Below, piece after piece: positions 16,630-25,854 of a stretch of DNA of 38,940 bases. The translations under genes and the position numbers were made by a program. Every line of letters begins with the position of its first letter. Position 1 is the stretch's first letter. The DNA comes from Chitinophagales bacterium (lineage in GTDB: Bacteria > Bacteroidota > Bacteroidia > Chitinophagales > JADIYW01), in contig JADLAJ010000101.1 of NCBI GenBank assembly GCA_020848255.1, positions 1 to 38,940 of the forward strand, in the 5' to 3' direction. Under the pieces are notes generated by a model. It was not told the origin of the DNA and did no database searches. It saw only the letters and a program-made list of their open reading frames with translations.

Positions 16630-16701
16630 TTTTATATAAATGCTACCTGTTTACCTTGATGCAAATCAATTTATAGCTCTTTACACAAACTTAACTTGCT
16701 A

Positions 16702-16753
16702 ATTAAACAAACGTTTAATTAAATTTACAACATTAAACAAACGTTTAATTAAA
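16702..16753 (+). promoter_or_regulatory. Twin TetR operators in front of the efflux operon
   Basis: A 22-bp sequence, attaaacaaacgtttaatta plus aa, occurs twice, starting at 16702 and 16732. That is 30 bp apart, about three helical turns. Each copy holds the inverted repeat ATTAAAC-N4-GTTTAAT, the size and symmetry of a TetR-family site. The second copy ends one base before the regulator's ATG at 16755. Autorepression with cooperative binding of two dimers is likely. Confidence 0.8.
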
Positions 16754-16754
16754 A

Positions 16755-17384
16755 ATGGAAGAGACTAAAATAAGCGATAAACGTGATTATATTTTGGATG
16801 TAGCTGAGCGTTTATTTGCAGAACAGGGATTTGAAGCAATAAGTGTTCGTGAAATATCAAAAGCGGCTGATATCAACATTGCGATGGTGTCGTATTATTT
16901 CGGCTCCAAAGAAAAGCTGTATGAAGATGTGATTAACCGCAAGCTGATTTCATCGGATACGATTGCCAAATCTGTAGGACAACATACTTCAAGTATGGAC
17001 AAACTATTTGCGATGGTGGATTTATACATCGAGAAATTTTTTGAGCGCCGCTTGTTTCAGAACATTATTTTCAGGGAAATGGCCATGAATCAGCGTACAG
17101 CTATGGCTGAAAAGATTGCCGCACAGGTACATAAGAATTTTTTACTGGCATACGATATTATTCAGACTGGAATAGATAATAAGGAGTTTAAAAAAGTGGA
17201 TATAGAGTTGACGGTCATGTCCATTATCGGTATTGTTCGTATGTATACCACTTCTGGTACAATGGCTTGCAAGATTCTGAAGGTGGAAGATGAGTCGGAA
17301 GCATTTGGAAAAAAACAAAAAGACAGATTGAGAAAACATTTAAGACAACTTTTAATTAACCACCTAGGAATAGAATCAAAATAG
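16755..17384 (+). CDS. TetR/AcrR-family transcriptional regulator, 209 aa
   Basis: The N-terminal helix-turn-helix is clear at about residues 10-55: ILDVAERLFAEQGFEAISVREIS, then NIAMVSYYFGSKEKLYEDV, the classic TetR signature ending in YYFGSKE. The rest is the helical ligand-binding and dimerisation domain. It lies directly behind two identical palindromes and 2 bp before the TolC gene. It therefore most likely represses its own operon of efflux genes and is released by a pump substrate. The inducer is unknown. Confidence 0.93.
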   Translation: MEETKISDKRDYILDVAERLFAEQGFEAISVREISKAADINIAMVSYYFGSKEKLYEDVINRKLISSDTIAKSVGQHTSSMDKLFAMVDLYIEKFFERRLFQNIIFREMAMNQRTAMAEKIAAQVHKNFLLAYDIIQTGIDNKEFKKVDIELTVMSIIGIVRMYTTSGTMACKILKVEDESEAFGKKQKDRLRKHLRQLLINHLGIESK

Positions 17385-17386
17385 AT

Positions 17387-18703
17387 ATGAAGAAGTTATT
17401 TTATTTTACAGCATTTATCGTTTTACTAAGCAATGCATTTGGACAGGATATAAAAAAAATATCATTACAGGAAGCTTTTGATTTAGCTGCACAGAACAGT
17501 AAACAATTAATGGTAGACAGCCTGAAAATACAGGCATTGGATTTTAAAAAGAAACAGGCGCAGAATGCAATGCTACCGGTAGTTGGTGTTAGTACAAGCT
17601 ATACCAGATTAAGTGGAAATATAGATGAATTACCTCCAATTAATTTCATGGGCAAAGATATAGTTTTAAATAAACAGATTTTAAATCAATATAATAACCG
17701 TGTTTCTGTACAGCAACCAATCTTCCAGGGACTAAAAAACTGGAATACGATGAAATCCATCGGTCAGTTAAAAATAGCTACGGACTTAGACAGACAAAAG
17801 GATCAGCAGGATATTAAACTGAATGTTATTCAGACGTATTACAACTTGTATAAACTACAACAGACAAAAATAGTACTGGATTCAAATATTGCACAAACGC
17901 AGGTTCGTGTGAATGATATTTCTAAATTCAAAAATGCAGGACTGGCGTTGAATAATGATGTAATGCGCGCTGAATTACAAAAAACAAATTTACTGGTTTC
18001 CCAGGCAGATGTGGAAAGCGCTATTGATATCACCAACTTTAACATGTGTATTTTGCTGGGACTGGATATCAGTACAAAAATACAAGTAGAAAACCCGGAA
18101 GTAGTGAAAGATGCGAATACGACTATTCAGTCATTAATCGCGTCCTCTTATGCAGACAGAGCCGAATTTAAAGCACAAGACTACAGAACAAAAGCTGCGG
18201 ATTATCAGGTTAAAGCATCTAAAAGCGTCTATATGCCAACGGTTAGTGCGGTAGGAAACGGTTATTATAACAATCCTAATCAACGCATTTTTCCACAGGA
18301 AAATAATTTTAAATCAACCTGGGATGTGGGAGTAAGTGTGAGCTGGAATATCGTGCAGTTATATACCGCACGTGCTATTGTAAGTGATGCAAAAAATCAA
18401 AAAGCACAATTACTGCAGGCCACTGCCCAAATTAAAGACGGAATTTCTATGGAAGTAAATGCAGCTTATGAAACATTAAAAGTGGCATTACTGAAAATTG
18501 ATTTAGCGCAGCGCGCCATTGATCAGGCAACTGAAAATAAGAGAATTCTGGATAATAGATTCGGTGCACAGGTTGCTTTATTGAGCGATGTGCTGGAAGC
18601 GGATCAGTTTTTACTGCAGGCACAAACTAATTTACTGAATGCACAGGCGGATGCTGCTATTGCCAATTATAAATTACAAAGAAGTTTAGGAGCTATTAAA
18701 TAA
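17387..18703 (+). CDS. TolC-family outer-membrane efflux channel, 438 aa
   Basis: A signal peptide (residues 1-19, ending NAFGQ) precedes two related halves, each with long helices (LQEAFDLAAQNSKQL; LKVALLKIDLAQRAIDQATENKRIL) and amphipathic strand segments. The repeated pattern ends in the typical ...AQTNLLNAQADAAIANYKLQRSLG. The length is normal for TolC-like proteins. It spans the outer membrane as a trimer and joins the periplasmic adaptors encoded downstream. It is the only outer-membrane channel gene in an operon with two inner-membrane pumps, so both may use it. Confidence 0.92.
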   Translation: MKKLFYFTAFIVLLSNAFGQDIKKISLQEAFDLAAQNSKQLMVDSLKIQALDFKKKQAQNAMLPVVGVSTSYTRLSGNIDELPPINFMGKDIVLNKQILNQYNNRVSVQQPIFQGLKNWNTMKSIGQLKIATDLDRQKDQQDIKLNVIQTYYNLYKLQQTKIVLDSNIAQTQVRVNDISKFKNAGLALNNDVMRAELQKTNLLVSQADVESAIDITNFNMCILLGLDISTKIQVENPEVVKDANTTIQSLIASSYADRAEFKAQDYRTKAADYQVKASKSVYMPTVSAVGNGYYNNPNQRIFPQENNFKSTWDVGVSVSWNIVQLYTARAIVSDAKNQKAQLLQATAQIKDGISMEVNAAYETLKVALLKIDLAQRAIDQATENKRILDNRFGAQVALLSDVLEADQFLLQAQTNLLNAQADAAIANYKLQRSLGAIK

Positions 18704-18725
18704 ATTTTATTCAAAACAGGCAATT

Positions 18726-19826
18726 ATGAAGATCAACTATCTTACAATATTATCCACTCTTTTGTTTTTTTCTTGTGCGAATACAAACAATCAGGAAATA
18801 AAACCCATTCGTAAGGATATATCTGAAATCGTATTTGCTTCCGGAAGTTTGGAGTCGGATAATAAATACAATCTTACAGCACAAACTGATGGGAATATCA
18901 TAAAGCTGAATCTGGTGGAAGGCGCTACGGTTGCTGTCAATCAGCTGGTAGCGGTAATTGATAACAAGCAAAATATCATCAGTACAAATAATGCCGCAGA
19001 ACAATTAAAAATAGCACGATATAACAATACAGATAATGCGCCTTTGTTGCAGCAAATTAAGGCAAACATAGAGGCTGCAAAAGAAAAACTAAGTCAGGAT
19101 ATCACACAGGAACAACGCTATCAGGAATTATATAACCAAAGTAGTGTTACCAAAGCAGAGCTGGAAAAAATGCAATTAAGTACCAAAACATCCAAAGCAA
19201 ATCTGGCTGCATTGGAGCAGCAATATAAATCGGTTCAGCAGCAAAATAAACAACAATATATTACACAATCCAATGCGGTAAAAGGCAGTGTTGTTAATCA
19301 GGAAAACAATCAGGTGAAAATTGTAGCTGCAGGAAAAGTGTATAAGAAAGTAAAACAAGTAGGTGATTATGTTCGCCGCGGTGATGTGATTGCAATTATT
19401 GCCAATGAAAATTTATTGTACGCTAAATTAAATGTAGACGAAAATTCAATTGATAAAGTAAAGATGGGACAAACCATAACTATTCAGCTAAACACACAAA
19501 AGAACAAAGAATATACAGGAGTGGTTAGTGAGATTTTACCTGTTTTCGATGAGCCGACACAATCTTTTATAGTAAAAGTACAATTTACCGAGAAGCCCGA
19601 TTTTACGGTAAACGGCACACAGCTGGAAGCAAATATTTTAGTAGGAGAGAAAAAGAACACATTGCTGATTCCAAGAAACTACGTGTCTTTTGGAAATAAA
19701 GTGCAATTGAAAGGCAGTGATGATTTGAAAATTATAGAAACCGGAATTGTTTCCACAGAATATGTAGAAGTACTAAACGGTTTAACTGAAAATGATATTC
19801 TGGTTCCGGTAAAACCTAAAAAATAA
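18726..19826 (+). CDS. HlyD/MacA-type periplasmic adaptor lipoprotein, 366 aa
   Basis: The signal ends in the lipobox LFFSC with Cys17, so the adaptor is lipid-anchored. The biotinyl-lipoyl-like half (about 50-75, AQTDGNIIKLNLVEGATV) is followed by an alpha hairpin (about 100-175, with many Gln and Lys). The second lipoyl half and beta-barrel come next (VKQVGDYVRRGDVIAII; ITIQLNTQKNKEYTGVVSEILP). The protein links the ABC exporter encoded next to the TolC channel. The gene overlaps the permease gene by one base (TAATG), which implies coupled translation. Confidence 0.9.
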   Translation: MKINYLTILSTLLFFSCANTNNQEIKPIRKDISEIVFASGSLESDNKYNLTAQTDGNIIKLNLVEGATVAVNQLVAVIDNKQNIISTNNAAEQLKIARYNNTDNAPLLQQIKANIEAAKEKLSQDITQEQRYQELYNQSSVTKAELEKMQLSTKTSKANLAALEQQYKSVQQQNKQQYITQSNAVKGSVVNQENNQVKIVAAGKVYKKVKQVGDYVRRGDVIAIIANENLLYAKLNVDENSIDKVKMGQTITIQLNTQKNKEYTGVVSEILPVFDEPTQSFIVKVQFTEKPDFTVNGTQLEANILVGEKKNTLLIPRNYVSFGNKVQLKGSDDLKIIETGIVSTEYVEVLNGLTENDILVPVKPKK

Positions 19827-21067
19827 TGTCTGTAAAAAAACATCCGGTAAACGGCGAAGTGGCATACACTTATATTGTGAGTAATAAAAAACTTACGATG
19901 GTGGCTGCTTTGGGTGTTACACTGGGTATTGCGGTTTTTATTTTTATGAATTCGATGTTAGCAGGATTTGACAAATCATCTTCAGAGGCTTTTTTTAAAT
20001 CGATTCCCCACATCAGAATTTACAAAGACGATGAAATTTCTAAACCCATCGTAAATCAGTCGGGCAAAAATATTCCGGTTATTGTCAATCCAAAAGTAGT
20101 TCCTTCCAATAATACGATTGTAAATCCGAAGCAGGTTATCCAGTTATTGAAAAATCAGCCGGATGTTGCATTGGTAACACCACAATTAACTGTGGGAATA
20201 TTTTACAATAATGCAAAAACGCAGATAAGCGGACGCGCCATCGGTATTTTACCGGAAGAGGCTAATCAGATGTTCAACATGGAATCATATGTGGTGGAAG
20301 GGAATGTGAATAATCTGAAAAACAATATTAACGGAATTCTGTTAGGTTCTGGTGTCGCTGCAAAAATGAACGTCAGAGAAGGAGATAATATCAGTATCAC
20401 CTCTTCAGTTGGTATGACAAAAGTGATGAAAGTAATTGGTGTTTTTCAGACTAATAATTCTGTGGTAGATAAAACAACGGCTTACGTCAATATTGCGTTT
20501 GCACAGCAATTAATGAAAAAAAATTCCTCTTACATCACCGATATTAACGTGAATATTAAAGATTACAATAAGGCAAAAGCATACGCACCCGAACTGGCAC
20601 AGCTAACAAATTATAAAGCAGAAGACTGGGAGTCTGCCAATGAAACCTATATGGCTGCTACCAGAATGCGTGCTATCATTATTCGTTTTGTATCCATATC
20701 TATTTTACTCGTGGCAGGATTTGGTATTTATAATATTCTAAACATGACGGTGATGCAGAAAATTAATGACATTGCTATTTTAAAAGCCATCGGTTTTAAT
20801 GGCCGTGATGTTATCCGCATATTCGTATCACAGGCACTCATCATAGGGTTAATCGGAATTGTATTCGGAGTACTGTTTGCATCCATAATGGTGGCTGTTT
20901 TGCAAAATTATTATGTAGGAGGTGATATCGGTTATTTTCCGATATACTTTAAACTGAGCAATTTTTTAAAAGGTATATTTTTCGGTTTTGCCGTTACTTT
21001 TCTGGCTGGTTTTATTCCGGCGCGAAAGGCAGCTAATATTGATCCGGTTTCAATTTTCAGAAAATAA
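19826..21067 (+). CDS. ABC exporter permease, FtsX/MacB type, 413 aa
   Basis: One N-terminal membrane helix (about 25-46), a large periplasmic domain, and three C-terminal helices (about 287-310, 333-360 and 378-396) follow the FtsX/MacB/LolC plan. The last helix ends in GFIPARKAANIDPVSIFRK, the family's conserved cytoplasmic tail. Unlike MacB, no ATPase is fused to it; the ATPase is the next gene. Such exporters work as mechanotransmission pumps on periplasmic substrates such as macrolides, peptides, haem or lipoproteins. Because the operon also has a MacA-like adaptor and TolC, efflux is more likely than lipoprotein sorting. Confidence 0.9.
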   Translation: MSVKKHPVNGEVAYTYIVSNKKLTMVAALGVTLGIAVFIFMNSMLAGFDKSSSEAFFKSIPHIRIYKDDEISKPIVNQSGKNIPVIVNPKVVPSNNTIVNPKQVIQLLKNQPDVALVTPQLTVGIFYNNAKTQISGRAIGILPEEANQMFNMESYVVEGNVNNLKNNINGILLGSGVAAKMNVREGDNISITSSVGMTKVMKVIGVFQTNNSVVDKTTAYVNIAFAQQLMKKNSSYITDINVNIKDYNKAKAYAPELAQLTNYKAEDWESANETYMAATRMRAIIIRFVSISILLVAGFGIYNILNMTVMQKINDIAILKAIGFNGRDVIRIFVSQALIIGLIGIVFGVLFASIMVAVLQNYYVGGDIGYFPIYFKLSNFLKGIFFGFAVTFLAGFIPARKAANIDPVSIFRK

Positions 21068-21071
21068 AGTG

Positions 21072-21767
21072 ATGAAAGAAATTATTTTAAAAACAGAATC
21101 CATTACCAAGCATTTCCACGATCCGGTGGAGTTTAAGGTGTTGGATGAGATTTCTTTCGAAGTATACAAAGGAGAATTCCTGACGGTTATCGGAAAGTCC
21201 GGCTGCGGAAAATCTACGTTGTTATACATCCTGTCTACAATGGATACAGAGTTTGACGGAGAATTATTTATCGACAACCAAAACATATCCAGGTGGAAAC
21301 AGGATAAACTGGCAGCTATCAGAAATGAAAAAATTGGATTTGTTTTTCAGTTTCATTATCTGTTGGGCGAATTTACCTGTTTGAAAAATGTAATGATTCC
21401 GGCGTTGCGTTTAGGGAAGTTACCTTACGATGTAATTGAAGAAAAAGCCTATCAGAAGCTGGAATTGCTGGGTTTGAAAGATCAGGCATTAAAACCATCC
21501 TCTAAACTTTCCGGCGGGCAGCAGCAGCGCGTTGCCATAGCACGTGCACTGATCAATGACCCTTTAATTATTATGGGGGATGAACCAACCGGAAATTTGG
21601 ACAGTATGAATACGCAAAATATATTCTCCATTTTCAAAGAACTTACACAGGAGTTCGGGCAAACCATCATTGCAGTTACACACGACCAGGATTTTGCCAA
21701 AGCATCCGACAGAACCATTGAAATGCAGGATGGAAAAATTATTAACCAGAATTATAAATTTATTTAA
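21072..21767 (+). CDS. ABC exporter ATPase, MacB/LolD type, 231 aa
   Basis: Complete ABC nucleotide-binding domain: Walker A GKSGCGKST, Q-loop FQFHYLLGEF, signature LSGGQQQRVAIARAL, Walker B LIIMGDEPTGNLD, and the H-loop in AVTHDQDFA. The GNLD after Walker B and the length are typical of the MacB/LolD/FtsE group. The frame is open back into the permease gene, but the ATG at 21072, four bases after the permease stop, starts exactly at the conserved beta strand (IILKTESITKHF). The extra upstream codons would encode part of another frame of the permease. Confidence 0.93.
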   Translation: MKEIILKTESITKHFHDPVEFKVLDEISFEVYKGEFLTVIGKSGCGKSTLLYILSTMDTEFDGELFIDNQNISRWKQDKLAAIRNEKIGFVFQFHYLLGEFTCLKNVMIPALRLGKLPYDVIEEKAYQKLELLGLKDQALKPSSKLSGGQQQRVAIARALINDPLIIMGDEPTGNLDSMNTQNIFSIFKELTQEFGQTIIAVTHDQDFAKASDRTIEMQDGKIINQNYKFI

Positions 21768-21776
21768 TCAACAAAT

Positions 21777-22910
21777 ATGGAAGAGACAACACAAGAAAAG
21801 AAATCATCTAAAAAATTGCTTAAGCCAATTATAGGTATTATTATTTTAGGATGTGCGGCATTTTTTGCATACAAAAAAATATCCTATGCACAACATAACG
21901 AAGACACTGAAAACTCACAGATAGAATGTAATATTGTTCCAATAGCACCGCGTATTTCAGGTTATATTGACCAGATTTATGTAAAGGAAAATCAAGAGGT
22001 ACGCAAAGGCGATACTATTTTAAAACTAGACGACAGGGATTTAAAAATCCGTCTGCAGCAGGCAATTATAAATGCTAAAAGTGCCGGAGCAAATGTAAGT
22101 GTGGTGAAAAGTAATGCTACATCTGCAGATGCTTCTGCCAGTGCTACCTCTACGTCAATATTAACTGCACAGGCAAATATTGAAACAGCCAAAGCAAATG
22201 TAGAATCAGCTAGTGTGAGAGTATGGAATGCAACAGAAAATTTTAAACGTTACGAGCAATTATTCAATCAGACATCTGCTACTCAGGCGCAATATGATGC
22301 AGCGCTGGCAGAAAAACAATCTGCAGAAAAACAGGTGGCTGTTTTGGAAAGACAAGTACAGGTAGCACAAGCACAGTTAAAAGCAGCGCAGCAACAGTCT
22401 GCCGCGTCGCGCACTCAGGCAAACGGTGTTGGAACACAGGTAAATCTGGCAGAAGTTGGTATTCAGCAACGCAATGCAGATATTGATTTTGCAGAATTGC
22501 AATTAACCTATGCATATATCATTGCACCGTGCGACGGATTCATTTCCAAGAAAAGTGTACAGGTAGGACAGTTGGTTAATCCGGGACAAACTTTAATGAG
22601 TCTGGTAGATGATTCTCAGCTTTGGATTACCGCCAATTTTAAAGAAACGCAAATTGAGAACATGAAAGAAGGACAAGATGTGGAAGTGAAAGTAGATGCG
22701 TATGAAGGCAAAACATTCAAAGGGAAAATAGAATCATTACAGGCTGCAACAGGTTCCAAGTTTTCCTTATTGCCTGCGGATAATGCAACAGGAAACTTTG
22801 TGAAAGTAGTACAACGTGTACCGGTTCGTATTGCATTGCTGGATGATAAAAATGATAAATACGATTTACGTGCGGGGATGAACGTAACCGTTGCGGTGAA
22901 AGTAAAGTAA
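21777..22910 (+). CDS. EmrA/HlyD-type membrane fusion protein, 377 aa
   Basis: A single N-terminal membrane anchor (about residues 16-32) precedes a periplasmic part. A lipoyl half (IAPRISGYIDQIYVKENQEVRKGDTILKLD) is followed by a very long Ala/Gln-rich coiled-coil hairpin (about 85-215). The second half (YAYIIAPCDGFISKKSVQVGQLVNPGQTLMSLV) and a beta-barrel with FKETQIENMKEGQDVEV come next. These motifs are typical of EmrA partners of DHA2 pumps. It is a second adaptor in the same operon, uncleaved and not a lipoprotein, unlike the first. It presumably serves the EmrB-like transporter encoded next. Confidence 0.92.
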   Translation: MEETTQEKKSSKKLLKPIIGIIILGCAAFFAYKKISYAQHNEDTENSQIECNIVPIAPRISGYIDQIYVKENQEVRKGDTILKLDDRDLKIRLQQAIINAKSAGANVSVVKSNATSADASASATSTSILTAQANIETAKANVESASVRVWNATENFKRYEQLFNQTSATQAQYDAALAEKQSAEKQVAVLERQVQVAQAQLKAAQQQSAASRTQANGVGTQVNLAEVGIQQRNADIDFAELQLTYAYIIAPCDGFISKKSVQVGQLVNPGQTLMSLVDDSQLWITANFKETQIENMKEGQDVEVKVDAYEGKTFKGKIESLQAATGSKFSLLPADNATGNFVKVVQRVPVRIALLDDKNDKYDLRAGMNVTVAVKVK

Positions 22911-22912
22911 AT

Positions 22913-23013
22913 AATTTGAAAGTGTGTTGATTTGAAAATGAAATGCTCATTTATAATTATCAAATTAATCCGAATTTAATTTTCAAATTATCTAATTTTC
23001 AAATTTTCAAATT
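22913..23013. repeat. AATTTTCAAATT repeat cluster between emrA- and emrB-like genes
   Basis: AATTTTCAAATT occurs at 22978, 22994 and 23002. Inverse relatives lie at 22913-22921 (AATTTGAAA) and 22930-22939 (ATTTGAAAAT), so the RNA could fold back on itself. The spacer is 108 bases, by far the longest in the efflux operon. Confidence 0.6.
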
Positions 23014-23018
23014 CTATT

Positions 23019-24599
23019 ATGACTCAAGATCAAACCAACAGCTTAATTGAACACGGCGCACGTCGTTATATCATTACCATAACCGTAGTATTATGTACAC
23101 TTCTGGAGTTAATTGACACAACCGTGGTAAATGTAGCAACGAATACCTTGATGGGGAATTTAGGCGCTACACTTTCTGAAGTAAGCTGGGTAATTGCGTC
23201 ATATGCAATTGCTAATGTAATCATTGTACCAATGAGTGGCTGGTTGTCTTCACAATTCGGAAGAAAAATTTACTTCGCCAGTTCTGTTGCCATTTTTACA
23301 TTTGCTTCATTGATGTGCGGATTGTCCGGTTCTATATGGACATTGGTATTTTGGCGATTTGTACAGGGAATTGGCGGAGGTGCTTTATTTGCTACTTCAC
23401 AAACTATTTTAAAAGAAATTTATCCTCCGGAAAAAATTGGTATGGCAATGGCAATGTTTGGAATGGGTGTAATCGTTGGTCCAACGATTGGTCCTTATTT
23501 AGGAGGGTATTTAGTGTATAATTATTCGTGGCCGGTGATTTTCTTTGTGAATATTCCCATCGGAATATTGGCAATTTTTTTGACACTGACATATATTCGC
23601 GATAATCCGTTTGATAAAAAAACAGATGCAAGCGTCGACTGGTTAGGTATCATTTTGTTAATAATTGGAATTGGTTCTTTACAATTGGTTTTGGAACAGG
23701 GTGAACGCAACGACTGGTTTGAATCGCAATACATCATAACATTCACTCTGTTAGCTGTAACAGGCATTATCGGATTTATTATAAGAGAATTAACTGCAGA
23801 AAATCCGATTGTAGATTTACGTGTGCTGGCAAAAGGAAACGTAGCGATTGCTACCATCATGAATTTTGTACTCGGATTTATTTTGTTTGGCAGCGTCTTT
23901 ATCTCTCCGATTTATATGCAGCGCTTTTTAGGATTTACAGCCCAAATGTCTGGTGCTATGTTTATTCCAGGAGCTTTGTTGAGTGGTATGCTGATGCCTG
24001 TGGTAGGTGGAATGTTATCTAAAGGCACCCCCCCTAAGTATATGATAGTTGGAGGATTTTTAATTACTGCCATATTTGTCTTTTGGTCTTCTTTTATTTT
24101 TACTACGAATACAGGAACTGAACCTATGTTCTGGCCATTATTGGTGCGGGGTTTAGGAATGGCATTTTTATTTGTTCCTCTTTCCGGTTTAACGTTGGGT
24201 GGATTAAACGGAAAAGATGTAGGGCAGGCATCCGGTATTTCTAATATGATACGACAGATTGGTGGTTCTATGAGTGTGGCGATTATTGGTGTACTGAACG
24301 AAACATTAAGTGCTGAACACCGTGCCAATATACTGGAACATGTAACACCGGATAATCCTTTGGTGAACGAACGTTTAAATGCGATGAAAGCAGGACTCAT
24401 GAGTGCTACGAGTGATGCACAAAGGGCCTCACAACAGGCACTGGCCTTTTTGGATTATAACATCAACAAACAGGCAGCCATTTTAAGTTATATAGATATC
24501 TTTCACTACCTGACAATATTTATTTTGATATCTGTTCCGCTCGTGTTGTTTGCCAGAACTTATAAACTGAATCCGGAAGCTATGAACGAAGGACATTAG
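23019..24599 (+). CDS. DHA2-family (EmrB-like) MFS drug exporter, 526 aa
   Basis: About fourteen membrane helices run through the protein, the DHA2 number. Early helices contain LLELIDTTVVNVA, the DHA2 motif with the conserved D. SWVIASYAIANVIIVPMSGWLSSQFGRK is the MFS motif A region, and WRFVQGIGGGAL and GPTIGPYLGGY are motif C-like. Proton-driven DHA2 pumps export hydrophobic drugs, bile salts or uncouplers through EmrA and a TolC channel. It is the last gene of the operon, separated from the EmrA-like gene by a repeat-rich 108-bp spacer. The substrate is unknown. Confidence 0.93.
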   Translation: MTQDQTNSLIEHGARRYIITITVVLCTLLELIDTTVVNVATNTLMGNLGATLSEVSWVIASYAIANVIIVPMSGWLSSQFGRKIYFASSVAIFTFASLMCGLSGSIWTLVFWRFVQGIGGGALFATSQTILKEIYPPEKIGMAMAMFGMGVIVGPTIGPYLGGYLVYNYSWPVIFFVNIPIGILAIFLTLTYIRDNPFDKKTDASVDWLGIILLIIGIGSLQLVLEQGERNDWFESQYIITFTLLAVTGIIGFIIRELTAENPIVDLRVLAKGNVAIATIMNFVLGFILFGSVFISPIYMQRFLGFTAQMSGAMFIPGALLSGMLMPVVGGMLSKGTPPKYMIVGGFLITAIFVFWSSFIFTTNTGTEPMFWPLLVRGLGMAFLFVPLSGLTLGGLNGKDVGQASGISNMIRQIGGSMSVAIIGVLNETLSAEHRANILEHVTPDNPLVNERLNAMKAGLMSATSDAQRASQQALAFLDYNINKQAAILSYIDIFHYLTIFILISVPLVLFARTYKLNPEAMNEGH

Positions 24600-24608
24600 T
24601 TTTCTCTT

Positions 24609-25754
24609 TCATTTTATCCACGGAACATTATACACATCGTAGAAATAGCCAATCTTCACCTGAGAGTAATCTATCCACTTACTTTCGGTGGTGCTTTTTC
24701 TGAGTTGGTTTAAGGTATTAAAACCATTCATGGCAATACTCACCCGCTGGGCGGCATTGGCTAAATTATTTACATTAGCCGGTATTCTAATCGTATAACC
24801 CTTTGATGCTTCTTTTTCTTTATTGGTGCCAATAAAAATATCGCCAAAGAAAACAACATCATGATTCGTCATTTGTATAAGGAGTTTATCCAAATCGGCA
24901 AATTGCTGCATCATCGGTTGGTCCCACATGGGTTGTAAAATATAAATCTGTTCGTGTGCGCCAAACTGAATCGCAGCGGCTGTTTGTAAATCCATAAAGC
25001 TGTTGCAATTACCGGATTTTAAGGCATTTTCAGCCTGTTCCTGTAAGCGGAAAGCTTCCTTTGCTTCTGCTGTCAGCCATGATTCGTTCTTGATGTTTAC
25101 TGCTCCGCGATTACGGTTCAGGATACCAAGAGAGCCTATATCTTTTAACACATCAATTTGTCCCTGAATCAATATCTGTGAGGACTCCAGCATGGCGTCG
25201 GATGCATCTATATTGTTAAGTGGAATATGAATATTGTTTCTCAGCAGTACATCACGTGCCATTAAGGCCAACACTAAACCGGAACGCACTTCGTTGGCGG
25301 CAAATACTCCAAGTTGTGTCCACATAAATTCCGGATATTTTCGCTGCAGGGCATCATAGCTCATTAATACAAATGCATTTCTGGCGAGAATTACTTTTGC
25401 TTCAGAGCCATTATAAAACAAGTCGGCTTTTTGTGCCACCAAATCTGCATGCTGCTGAAAATTTGATTTTACCATTGTATAGTATTCTTCTAAAGGCAGC
25501 GTGGTGTCAATCGCAGAAGAAAGTACATCCACATCATTGGCAATGGCACGAATCTCATTCAGAAATTGCCGTTCGGCATTATGAAATTGAATGGTGTCGT
25601 GCGATAAGGGTTCAAGTGACTGAACATAAGAGTTCTTTTGCGCGGAGTTGATGCAGTCTGATATCGGGTTGTCTTTTTTACACTGAGTGAGGCTGATAAC
25701 TAAGAAAACAAAAACTACGTTTCTGAACAAATACATTCGGCTAATTTGTATCAA
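24609..25754 (-). CDS. Hypothetical lipoprotein, 381 aa
   Basis: The signal ends in LVISLTQC with Cys25 followed by KKD, so it is an exported lipoprotein; Lys-Asp after the Cys does not decide the final membrane. An ATG six codons downstream (25736) gives an equally good signal. The mature part looks mainly helical (IRAIANDVDVLSSAID, DALQRKYPEFMWTQLGVFAANEVRSGLVLALMA). A later segment is beta-like and contains HDVVFFGDIFIGTNKE. I do not recognise the family. It is a single gene converging on the efflux operon with a 9-bp gap and no visible terminator between. Confidence 0.7.
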   Translation of the reverse strand: MIQISRMYLFRNVVFVFLVISLTQCKKDNPISDCINSAQKNSYVQSLEPLSHDTIQFHNAERQFLNEIRAIANDVDVLSSAIDTTLPLEEYYTMVKSNFQQHADLVAQKADLFYNGSEAKVILARNAFVLMSYDALQRKYPEFMWTQLGVFAANEVRSGLVLALMARDVLLRNNIHIPLNNIDASDAMLESSQILIQGQIDVLKDIGSLGILNRNRGAVNIKNESWLTAEAKEAFRLQEQAENALKSGNCNSFMDLQTAAAIQFGAHEQIYILQPMWDQPMMQQFADLDKLLIQMTNHDVVFFGDIFIGTNKEKEASKGYTIRIPANVNNLANAAQRVSIAMNGFNTLNQLRKSTTESKWIDYSQVKIGYFYDVYNVPWIK

Positions 25755-25814
25755 TATTACTAAATTTTTAAAACATATAAAAATGGGGTAATAAACGCAT
25801 GAATGTTTTTAAGC

Positions 25815-25840
25815 TGATATTTTAATTTCAGAAAATATCA
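25815..25840. promoter_or_regulatory. Inverted repeat upstream of purS
   Basis: TGATATTTT and AAAATATCA (25815-25823, 25832-25840) form a perfect 9-8-9 inverted repeat, 14 bases before the purS ATG. The near-miss -7 box TACCTTTA lies between it and the ATG. It may be an operator. Confidence 0.5.
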
Positions 25841-25854
25841 TTTACCTTTAGGGT

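Noticed and set aside
20988-21071. Longer start of the ABC ATPase inside the permease gene
   Set aside because: The added residues are a frame-shifted reading of the permease's last helix; the ATG at 21072 matches the family start.
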